DNA of 32,500 nucleotides. Origin: Chromera velia (taxonomy: Eukaryota; Sar; Chromeraceae). Below are positions 19,221 through 27,027 of this stretch, piece after piece. The DNA lies in contig JAHBMJ010005646.1 in assembly GCA_018398765.1 (NCBI GenBank), positions 2,501 through 35,000 on the forward strand, read 5' to 3'. Made by a program: the position numbers and the translations under genes. Position 1 is the stretch's first letter, and every line of letters starts with the position of its first letter. The notes below the pieces were generated by a model that ran no database searches, had not been told where the DNA came from, and was given only the letters and a program-made list of their open reading frames with translations.

Positions 19221-19442
19221 CGTACGCGCAAGTGGAGAGTCTCCCAGAGGTTCGTCTTTGTCTTCTTCTTGCTCTTCCTCTTCTTCTTCCACCCTTTCGC
19301 CCCCTTCAGAAATCTCTTCGGGAACGCTCGACAGTTCCTCCTCGGAAGATGAAGAAGGATGGGCAGGTGGAGAGTGGTCGAAAGGGGCAATGAGGGCTTC
19401 CTCACCACCCATGGCCCCTTTCCTTGACTCCTGTGCCTCCAT
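19221..19442 (-). CDS. Exon 1: acidic N-terminus of large gene
   Basis: An ATG at 19442 with a purine at -3 and G at +4 opens a 74-codon frame rich in Ser, Glu and Asp, including runs of five or more Glu. It is proposed to end at an ACG|GTCGGT donor, which leaves phase 0 as the next exon requires; GTCGGT is also the donor chosen after the PH domain. The frame would otherwise run 18 codons further to a stop. The start and donor are the least certain part of this gene model. No signal peptide is visible, which fits an intracellular protein. Confidence 0.5.
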
Positions 19443-20166
19443 CCTTGATCACCAGACCGGCTGGCTGAATATCTGTCCTATTCGCAGTTCTAAAGCCACT
19501 CTGTCTTTGCCCTCCCCAATTCACGCACGAGGCAGACACGAGCCTCCGCAGAATCAGGAAGTAGGAGTCATGATCCATCAACACGCGTGCAGACAACAGA
19601 CAAACTCTATCGATGAGGAAGGCTGACAGTCTGATTCAAGAAGGATATGCAGAGGCACTTTACTTTAGAACGAAGTGCTGACCTTGTTTGCACAGCGGCA
19701 GCTTCCGAATGACACAAAAGAATGCGATCTGTTCCGACTTTGATAACGACTGACTCCACGAATTCGACCCTCTCTTAATCTCTCTTGGAACAAGGCTCTC
19801 TATATAGCTACTCTCTAGCTTCCTCTCTATTCCTCTCTTCGAGGGCATCGATCCGCTGCGAAAAATTTTCGGAGACGGCGGGATTTGAGAGACGGCGTGG
19901 GCCGGCCCGCGGCGGGGTCCTATACAATTTCCATGCATGCATGCAATTGCATGCATGCAGCTAGGGTTTTCAATGTTTCTCAGGTAGACGGCCATGAAGG
20001 TAGTAGAAGATGCTAGAAGATCTCACAAGCAATCACGAGGCCAAAGTCTGATTATCACTGAAGAACCTGTGGTTATAAAGAGAAGAAGAGCAGGGCTTTT
20101 CTGACCTCGATCCCTTAAGAATCTCGGCAGGGGCCTGAGACGTCCTGTCTGCAGATCAATTAGCAG
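19443..20166. promoter_or_regulatory. Divergent promoter region
   Basis: This 724-bp gap separates the start codons of the large minus-strand gene and the plus-strand dapB gene, so it should hold both promoters. It contains a TATATAG word on the minus strand near 19800, a GC-rich patch (GGCCGGCCCGCGGCGGGG) at about 19899 and the palindrome at 19934-19959. A CTATATAGC word may be a TATA element, but this group often uses other core promoter signals. Confidence 0.55.
19934..19959. promoter_or_regulatory. 26-bp perfect palindrome of TGCATGCA units
   Basis: The sequence is a perfect inverted repeat of 13 bp on each side of a central AATT, each arm being TGCATGCATGCAA. TGCATGCA is a known promoter motif in apicomplexans, including ribosomal protein genes of Toxoplasma, and a target of ApiAP2 domains. 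CATGCATG is also the plant RY motif. It lies 208 bp before the dapB ATG and 492 bp before the ATG of the large gene. Function is inferred. Confidence 0.6.
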
Positions 20167-21021
20167 ATGACAGACCCAGCACCGAAAAAGGGAAAAGTCG
20201 AGATGTCCCCTGTCAAAATTGCAATTGCAGGTGCGAGGGGGAGAATGGGGCAGAGGCTTTCCTTTCTGTCCCTCGCAGATCCTGAGTTGGAGTTCGTTGG
20301 TGCGATCGAACACGCAGGACACCCCATGAGCGGGAAAAAGTTGGTAGACATCGATCCTTCCTACGGTGCTGAGTGCACGCTGACGCTGTTGAAGTCCTTG
20401 AAGGACCTCACAGTAAAGCCCGACGTCGTGATTGACTTTTCGATGCCTGTAGGGACGGTGGAGCGATGTAAGGAGGCAGAAGAATTGGGAATTTGTATGG
20501 TCATCGGAACGACCGGATTGACCGCTGAGCAAACCCAGAAGGTCGCGGAGACGGCAAAGAAGACGCCCGTGATCCACGCGATGAATTATTCTCTGGGGGT
20601 CAATCTGATGTTTAAGGTAGCAGGGCAGGTTGCGAAGGCTCTGAAGGGTTTCAACATCGAGATTGTGGAGGCGCACCACAACAAGAAAGTGGATGCACCG
20701 TCGGGCACAGCGTGGGGTCTGGCAGACTCGATTTGCGCGTCTCTGGGAAAGACCCGGGACGATGTGGTGCATGGAAGAAACCCGGAGAATCCGGGAAAGA
20801 GAACGGAGACGGAGATTGGCATGCACGCTGTGCGCATGGGCGCAGTGGTGGGCGAACACACGGTGTATTATGCGTCGGATTTTGAGCGCATCGAACTGAC
20901 CCACAAAGCCCAAGACAGAGATGTCTTTGCTGCAGGCGCTCTGAGAGCTGCCAAGTGGCTGTCGGGAAAGAAAGGAAGCCCCGCAATGTATTCGATGGAA
21001 GATGTGCTTTTTGGAGAGTAA
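20167..21021 (+). CDS. dapB: 4-hydroxy-tetrahydrodipicolinate reductase
   Basis: DapB reduces 4-hydroxy-tetrahydrodipicolinate to tetrahydrodipicolinate with NAD(P)H in the diaminopimelate route to lysine. The 284-residue protein has the N-terminal nucleotide-binding glycine motif (G22-x-x-G25-x-x-G28 within AGARGRMG), GTTG at 114-117, and the family signature E168-x-H-H-x-x-K174-x-D-x-P-S-G-T-A with the catalytic His and Lys. The C-terminus returns to the Rossmann fold (DVFAAGALRAAKWL). Length is close to the bacterial norm of about 270. A stop codon lies two codons upstream. Met13 is an alternative start matching bacterial enzymes. There is no intron, unlike both neighbouring genes, and no plastid transit or signal peptide in this frame. 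However, the ATG follows TTAGCAG, a possible splice acceptor, so an upstream leader exon cannot be excluded. Confidence 0.95.
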   Translation: MTDPAPKKGKVEMSPVKIAIAGARGRMGQRLSFLSLADPELEFVGAIEHAGHPMSGKKLVDIDPSYGAECTLTLLKSLKDLTVKPDVVIDFSMPVGTVERCKEAEELGICMVIGTTGLTAEQTQKVAETAKKTPVIHAMNYSLGVNLMFKVAGQVAKALKGFNIEIVEAHHNKKVDAPSGTAWGLADSICASLGKTRDDVVHGRNPENPGKRTETEIGMHAVRMGAVVGEHTVYYASDFERIELTHKAQDRDVFAAGALRAAKWLSGKKGSPAMYSMEDVLFGE

Positions 21022-21600
21022 GGGGGGAACCAAAGACGAAAAGAACACGAGAGACTGTCCTAAATCATATATTTTCGATATTCCATTTTGGAGATTTATG
21101 AATGAGAAAGAAGAGGGAGGGAATCTCAGGTTTTCCGGAGTGCTGTGGGTAGGTGGGGAAGCGCCGGGGGGGGGGNGGGGGGGGGGGGAGGGTAAAGAGA
21201 TGAGCGTTGCCATCAAGTGGAGGGAGGGTGCATGCAGCAGATCTCATGAAGCGGTGTTGATTTTTTCGCACGGGCATGTGCTTGCATGTCCTATCAAATC
21301 GTTGTCTGTATGAGCCAGATGGTTCATCCGTGTGTCTGTTTTGTGAAGGAATGAAGGGTTCGGCCGTTCCTTCCTGTCCGACCTATCTGTGGACCCCTCT
21401 TGCTGCCTTCTTGCCGAGCAGACAGTAACGAAACCTATCACTCTCTATGTGCACCTTCCTGCTCGATCCTCTCTTGATCGATCCTGACGGTCATCGATGC
21501 ATGGGGATCCGTTGTCTGACTGACAGGATGCATGATCAAACTGGATTTTGCGTAATTGATTTCGTTCTTCACTTCCGACATCCCTCCCCGGCCCCTCCCC
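21022..21600. other. Spacer downstream of dapB with G-run and N
   Basis: This holds the probable 3' untranslated region of dapB and spacer. A run of G residues at 21166-21189 is broken by a single N at 21176, which may mark a closed assembly gap of unknown length. I see no gene. Confidence 0.7.
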
Positions 21601-21609
21601 ATCGCCATC

Positions 21610-21621
21610 TATCTTTCTCTG

Positions 21622-21673
<52 letters not shown>

Positions 21674-21813
21674 TCTGTTTGCCTCTGTGTCTCTGCTTTT
21701 CTGTTTCTCTCTGTGTTGTGGCTCTCTGTCTCTCTCTCTTTCGCTCCCTCTCTCAAACACATACACACTGTCTCTCTTTCTGTCTCTGTCTCTGTCTCTC
21801 TCTCTCTCACACA

Positions 21814-21861
<48 letters not shown>

Positions 21862-21920
21862 CTTTTTGTCTGTCTTTCTTTCTTTCTTTCTTTCTGTCTG
21901 TCTTTCTTTCTTTCTTTCTG
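21610..21920. repeat. (CT)n / (CTGT)n / (TTTC)n microsatellite
   Basis: A strand-asymmetric pyrimidine tract: CTCTGT and CT units first, then TTTC and TTTCTGTC units from about 21838. All long Leu/Ser-rich frames across it are by-products of the repeat. Confidence 0.95.
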
Positions 21921-22239
21921 AGGCTCTCCGTCTTCCTCGAACATTCGCCGAGAAATCGTTTTCAGTCTTTTTGATCCCCTCTTGTGATAATTTTATTTTA
22001 TTTTCTCAATTAGCAAGATCGAATTTCGAAAACAATAAAAACATCTAGAAAAGTATACAGGATAGATAAGAGTTTCTATGGGACTGTACTTTCTGAACTG
22101 TTCTACGAACTTTTCCATTTGTTTTCTATATGCCGTATTTATATGAAGAACATCTTTTTGTAAGTTAAAAATCTAGTAGTGAATTAAAAGTATTGATTGA
22201 TTTTTGATTAGAGTTGTTAAATGTTGTAGGTAACAAATT

Positions 22240-22453
22240 ACACAGTACAGTTAGGAGTAACCAATGCTTTGGTAGTTGTGTTGCTTTGATATTTATTTAC
22301 ATTTTAAAACACTAAAAAGACTTTTTTTACCAGTTTCAAGTTTAAGTTTATTACTGAATAAAACAAAATAACTGGTATTACATCAAAAAACACTTGTTAT
22401 TAATATAAACAACACTTGGTACCACCACCGATTAACTCCTAACCGTACTGTGT
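22240..22453. repeat. Foldback repeat, about 214 bp
   Basis: The ends ACACAGTACAGTTAGGAGT (22240-22258) and its reverse complement at 22435-22453 agree at 18 of 19 positions. Weaker inverted similarity continues inward (TTTACCAGT against AACTGGTA). A related end sequence, ACTCCCACCCGTACTGTGTA, occurs once more near 25763. Confidence 0.6.
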
Positions 22454-22497
22454 ACAACAAATAACACTAAGTGTCAATGACATTTATGTTTTAGTTA

Positions 22498-22556
22498 GTG
22501 ACCATGTTTGATTTGATTATATTTGATTTGATTTGATTTGATTTGATTTGATTTGA
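22498..22556. repeat. (ATTTG)n array with unique edge, left copy
   Basis: A pentanucleotide array preceded by AGTGACCATG. The 21-bp edge at 22498-22518 is repeated exactly, inverted, at 24518-24538. Confidence 0.85.
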
Positions 22557-22861
22557 GCTTCAACCTTAAATATTTGATATTTGAGGTAAGATTTGAGGCT
22601 AACCTCTTAGGGTTCCTCACTAAGTCACTGACTTACTGTCACTCTGATCATTTTTCTCATGACAATAGTTATCAGAACATTTCTGATGTGCGTTTCAAAA
22701 ATTTAAAAATATATATATAAAATTATAACTTATCAGTTCCGTAAAAAAAATATGCCTGTGTGGCAGTGTATATACACTAGTCACTGGGACTCACTCTAGT
22801 ACCAATAGAGATTAAGAACGTAAAATTAATAGATTTGAAATTGCATATAACTTTTTGTTAA

Positions 22862-23524
22862 TACGATAAAGTTAGAGCACGTACCAAAATTGAGGTGACA
22901 ATCACTCAGCTTTATGAGTGGAGTCTGCAACATGCCCTTAAGTGCCCAGTTGGGGGACTGCCAACGCTGCGACATGACGAAGTCAACCGTATGTGGGCAA
23001 GTCTAGCAGTGGAAGCATACCCCGCGGGAGCGGTCCACACAAAGGAGCCGATTATTAAGGAGGAAGGGGAGGTGCAGGGATGTCCAGCGCTAAGGGGGGA
23101 CTTCCAAGTCCGGGGGGCCTATGCTCCACAAAGGCTGGCAATTTTCGACACCAGGGTGATAAACCCACACGCCGCCTTGAGGGAGAAGGTGACCTGGACT
23201 CAAGCCCTCAAAGCAGCAGCAGAAGAAAAAAAGAGGAAACATGGGCAGGCAAGCGCAGACAGAGGGTGCGACTTCACTCCACTCGTGAGTGCGGTTGACG
23301 GGACGATGGAGGGGGAGGCAAAGATATTCTTGAAGAGGGTGGCAGAGCAATTAAGTGAGAAATGGGGGCAACATGTGAGTAAGACATGCAGCCGGATCCG
23401 AGCCCGACTACAGATTGCCCACCTGAAAGCAGCAAGCGCGTGCATTCAGGGGACCAGAGGAGTGCAGAGGGAAGGCTGGGAGGAAGGAGGAGTAGGCAGT
23501 ACACTGGTCATGACTGAGGGGTAG
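22862..23524 (+). pseudogene. 5'-truncated retroelement C-terminal domain
   Basis: There is no ATG: the frame is open from 22862 to a stop at 23522. The protein has the layout of the C-terminal tail found after reverse transcriptase in a group of non-LTR-like retroelement polyproteins of many protists and marine animals: [19 protein letters not shown], then an RGD segment, [11 protein letters not shown], a Glu/Lys-rich stretch, [16 protein letters not shown], and [20 protein letters not shown] followed by TRG. In that family the usual order is HALsCp-GG-RHnE, then a D-R-V-NP nuclease-like core, then F-P-lv-GG and a final helix with R-G. The usual CxCG before HAL is missing and no reverse transcriptase lies upstream, so this is a dead 5'-truncated copy. 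Confidence 0.78.
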
Positions 23525-23690
23525 AAAGTACTTAGCAAATGCCGAAAAAGGCATTCAGATGGAGGAGCGTCAAGTATGAAGTCGCATGAGAGAGAGAGCT
23601 AGTAGCGAGAGCAGTAACCAGGACAGAAGGAAGAGATGAAAGACGTATAGACCAGACGCTAAGAACAAACTTTAAGTCAATGTCCCGAGT

Positions 23691-24172
23691 TTATGGCACT
23701 TCCTTTTCCTCTTCTTCATGATCACTTTCTTCAATGTGGATCGAATCGATCGGTAGTGGGAGCTGCTGAGAGCTTTTTCTCTGGCTTTTCGGCTTTTCAG
23801 GAGTAGGTGCTCCTGGGCTTCTATTCGGTTGCGAAGAGATGACAACGGGGTAAGACGGAGAACCGCGCACATGTTTGCTATTGCTGTTGGTGTTGGAACT
23901 GTCCTGTTTCTGGGCAGCTAAGCATCCAGAATTGGTAAGTTCGGCTACCCTCTGTGCTGAACCAGGGCCGACAACAAGCCCCTTGTGTTGGGGGTGAATA
24001 TAGAGAGGTCGGTAGCCTTCTCAGCATTTGCGTCTGCGGCCGCCTCCTTTGGTTTCAAATTGGTCCTCCTGCCGGGCCCTGCAGGAGCGGCCCCCCCGTT
24101 GCCTTTTCCTTTGCCTTTCTTTACGGGGTGTAAAATGTTTGCACGCTCAAAAAGGGTGCCGTAAAAGATGTT
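23691..24172 (-). pseudogene. Antisense relic ORFs (two overlapping frames)
   Basis: Two minus-strand frames without ATG overlap: 24172-23945 (76 codons with stop) and 24020-23691 (110 codons with stop). The first contains VKKGKGKGNGGAAPAGPGRR and ends SIFTPNTRGLLSALVQHRG. The second contains VVGPGSAQRVAELTNSG, then a Ser/Pro/Lys-rich and acidic end (EESDHEEEEKEVP). A shift of frame in the overlap would make one protein of about 150 residues. The basic, gag-like composition and the position beside a retroelement tail suggest a decayed element ORF. No family is recognised. Confidence 0.35.
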
Positions 24173-24487
24173 CTAGCACCAGAAAAGTCAACACAGCTAT
24201 TCGGGAAAACGTTTAACTGATCGGTTTACCTCTGCATGAAGTAAAAGGGGGTGAAACGTCAATTTCAGTGCAGCTCAAAACGTTTTTTTTTTGAGAGCAA
24301 ACCATCAAGATTTAGGTTTTTTCATTTGAATCAGCATGCATGACGGATTGGTACTTGCAAAAAGTTTTTTCGGGACCTTCATATTTGAGGTTGAAAGTCA
24401 TATTGATCAAATATTTGATCGTATTTGATAGGTCTTTAAATACTAGGTCCTCCCTGACTAGATATTTGATTTGAGCTTAAGCCTTAC

Positions 24488-24538
24488 CTCAAATCAAATC
24501 AAATCAAATCAAATCAAATCAAATCAAACATGGTCACT
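24488..24538. repeat. (AAATC)n array with unique edge, right copy
   Basis: The inverted counterpart of the array at 22498-22556, ending in CATGGTCACT. Confidence 0.85.
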
Positions 24539-24791
24539 AGTTTTAGTACAGTGTCGACATTTTTTTTTTTTCATTTGTTATCACTTTATCTAGCACTTTA
24601 TGCTTGAACTTTTGAGGTAATAATGAGCTAGATAATGAGGCAAAAAGTTTGCTAAGTCAGACTTCACACTAGACCTCACACTACCTAAACCTTCAAATTA
24701 TAATCGATCATTCATTAATTTTTAAACCCAGTTTTAAACATGGTAAGCAAAAATTGAAATTGGTGAAACGTTTCAAAATTGTATAAGGGAC

Positions 24792-25020
24792 AGCGTACTA
24801 AAGATTTTTTGTAATCCAGTTACGTTAGGGGGGGGGGGGGGNGGGGGGGGGGGGGGAGGGGCGTTACAATTCATGTCAACCTAACGGCAATGTACGGTGA
24901 TGAGATGCACCTTTCATAACCTCCAGCCCTTTAGAGAGGGGGGGAGGGTTACTAAAAGGGGGGAGAGGGAGGGGGTCAGCTTCCTAATGTAAGTGGATTA
25001 CCAAAAATCTTTAGTGCGCT
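24792..25020. mobile_element. MITE-like hairpin around a G-run
   Basis: The terminal arms of about 37 bp, 24792-24828 and 24984-25020, pair as imperfect inverted repeats: AGCGTACTAAAGATTTTTTG on the left matches CAAAAATCTTTAGTGCGCT on the right with few differences. The interior is very G-rich and includes a G-run of more than 25 with one N at 24842. It has the size and shape of a miniature inverted-repeat element. Target duplication was not resolved. Confidence 0.6.
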
Positions 25021-25218
25021 GCTCCTAAATAAAATTGACTGGCTTTTTATAGGTTTTTAAGGAGCCACATGTACAGTTGGGGACGGTCGGTACAAAAAAT
25101 GTATTGCATACTAGCAAAAATGCCGTTTTTGCTTTAAAATGTCGCTATAAGTGTCAGTGTTAACACTTTAGTAATTGAAAGTGTCGACATATGACACTTA
25201 TAACATTTAACAACTCTA

Positions 25219-25980
25219 TTTTTAATTGATTAAATTGTTTCACTTGAGGGCCTTCCCACTATATTTAGCTCAGGCTGTCACTACTAGTGTATGTCACCAC
25301 TGTGGCACCACTATAGCTAGCACGGCGGGGCGTTCTCCTGGGATAACTTCTTCAGCGAAGTTAACCAAACCAAACTTTTATTTCATTAATAATTTCAGCT
25401 TATTTGACAGTCAATCCGATTCACTGCTTAATTTTTGTTTCATTCGGTTAATTATTTAAAAACGGTCGGGACTAGGGCTACACTAGAACTATAGTGTGTC
25501 ACAATAAGAATTTCTAGAACCTTTTGTATCATATAGTATCACAATGATTTATGACACAATAATTGTGATTTTAAAAGCTTTTGACTCATTCAGTTAAATC
25601 ACACTTATGTATAAAAAAACTAGTTGTAGATTGCGACTCAGAATATGGCCAAATCTGCCTGTTTTTAGCTACTACCACTATCATTGGAACAGTACTACTG
25701 TAACCATAAAATTGGTAACCAAGCGGTGTAGCGGCCACCTAGTAACCGTTCTACTTTCGTTACTCCCACCCGTACTGTGTATTTACTGTGTTTGGTATGG
25801 TTTAACACGCGTCGGAAGGCAGCATAATAGCCGCTGCGACTATGCAGGCCACGTGGATCGACTCCGTAGGGACTCCGCACTGCTCTGTATATGCATGCAC
25901 GCATGAACATGCAAATCCTGGTCTTGTTGCTTCCCATCCCTTTCTTTTTAACACTTTACTATGGTCAAGGTGATGGAAGT
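25219..25980. other. Spacer, no gene seen
   Basis: AT-rich, with short open frames only. A stretch near 25468-25500 (CTAGGGCTACACTAGAACTA) is similar in inverted orientation to 26560-26615, and 25763-25784 resembles the foldback end at 22435. Confidence 0.6.
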
Positions 25981-25982
25981 CA

Positions 25983-26330
25983 TTGAGTGAGTGAGGTGAG
26001 TGAGGTGAGTGAGGTGACTGAGTGACTCATAAGAGTGAGTGACTGAGTGAGTGACTCAGTGAGTGAGTGAGTGTCCCTGAGTGAGTGAATGACTGGATTT
26101 TAATGACTGAGTGAGTGACTCAGTGAGTGAGTGAGTGTCCCTGAGTGAGTGAGGTGAATGACTAAGTGAGGTGAGTGAGGTGAGGGAGGTGAATGAGTGA
26201 GTGAGTGAGTGAGGGAGTGAGTGAGTGAGTGAATAACTCAGTGAGTCAGTAAGTGAGTGAGTGAGTGAGTGACTGAATGAGTGAATGAGTAAGTGGGTGA
26301 ATGAGTAAGTGAGTGAGGAAGTGAGTGAAT
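25983..26330. repeat. GAGT/GACT satellite with a longer duplicated unit
   Basis: A tetranucleotide GAGT array with GACT, GAAT and GAGG variants. A block of about 48 bp, beginning GACTGAGTGAGTGACTCAG and including GTGTCCCTGAG, occurs twice in a row at 26041 and 26104, so a higher-order unit of about 63 bp has duplicated. Confidence 0.9.
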
Positions 26331-27027
26331 GTGATATTGTCTAGCTGAATATAAATAAACAGACTCGGAACAGTCTGATCTTCAACGACTCTGAAGACTT
26401 TAAGTCACTTTGAAAGTCTAGGATCACTTCAATTTTTATCAGAAATTTGTCTGACAATTTTATTATACCTAAGGTACTCTAACTATTTCATCACACCTAT
26501 TATGATACAATTATTTATGTCACCGGTACTAGTGTATAGGGTATTGTGTCACAATTTGAATTGTGTCACACTCTAGGTCATACTATAGTTTCAGTGTAAC
26601 TAGGGCTATAGATGGCTATAGCCTATACGATAATTAGTAAGACTACGACTAGGACTACGATTAAGATTAGTATAGCAGGATGAATTTTTAAAGGATTGGT
26701 CTCCCGCCCCATGCTAGGCCCCATGCACTGGCAATGCACAATCTATATGTATACGTACAAATATTTATGATATGAATAGTAGTATGCATGTTCAGTATAT
26801 TTGGGGACACAAATTTTTTGAAAAGACTCTGAGCTTTCTGATTTGTTTGAAGTAATTTGAATAAAAAAAACACTAAAATCATTATTCAAATTTCTTTTTC
26901 AACTTCAGTTGTCCAAGTTTAAGCAAGCGCCCTAGAAGGCCCCTGACCGATCTATCCACGATCTATTTTACCGACAGTTTTCCCTGCTTGTAGATAAATC
27001 TATAAGATGCACCTAGAGATGCACTTG
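26331..27027. other. AT-rich spacer, 3' flank of PSI gene
   Basis: No gene is visible. Repeated TGTGTCACAAT words occur near 26548-26575. The last part probably includes the 3' untranslated region of the PSI-repeat gene. Confidence 0.6.

Larger units (their letters stand above)
4302..19442 (-). other. Gene span: large PH-domain, coiled-coil protein
   Basis: This is the span of a single minus-strand gene assembled from about 16 exons whose phases fit at every junction. In order it encodes an acidic N-terminus (19442-19221), a proline- and glycine-rich segment (18201-17510), a PH domain split over three exons (17133-15631), low-complexity Ser/Pro/Gly sequence, a chain of charged coiled-coil exons (13377-8578) and a very long Ser/Pro-rich tail (7976-4302). 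PH domains bind phosphoinositides or protein partners, so a membrane-linked scaffold is a reasonable inference. I do not recognise a named orthologue. Uncertain points are exon 1 and its donor, the length of the exon at 13117, and the optional exon at 11669-11823. The 3-kb scale of two-sided open reading in the last exon reflects its GC-rich composition. Confidence 0.7.
21975..22861. other. AT-rich repeat-derived spacer
   Basis: There is no gene. It contains the left arm of an inverted pair (22209-22225), a small foldback (22240-22453) and a TTTGA pentanucleotide array. The sharp drop in GC content compared with the gene-bearing parts suggests old transposon debris. Confidence 0.7.
22209..25218. 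mobile_element. 3-kb nested inverted-repeat structure
   Basis: An exact 17-bp inverted pair, TAGAGTTGTTAAATGTT, lies at 22209-22225 and 25202-25218. Inside it is a second exact 21-bp pair at 22498-22518 and 24518-24538. The arms are at unequal distances on the two sides, explained in part by an extra hairpin element at 24792-25020. The interior holds the retroelement remnant and the antisense relic. A decayed DNA transposon that later received a retroelement would fit, but no transposase is visible. Confidence 0.45.

Noticed and set aside
20023-21216. 397-codon minus-strand open frame across dapB
   Set aside because: The plus strand encodes an unmistakable DapB; the antisense frame has no recognisable features and runs through a G-run with an N.
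21447-22048. Plus-strand Leu/Ser-rich frames that could be read as membrane proteins
   Set aside because: They are translations of CT and TTTC microsatellites in all frames.
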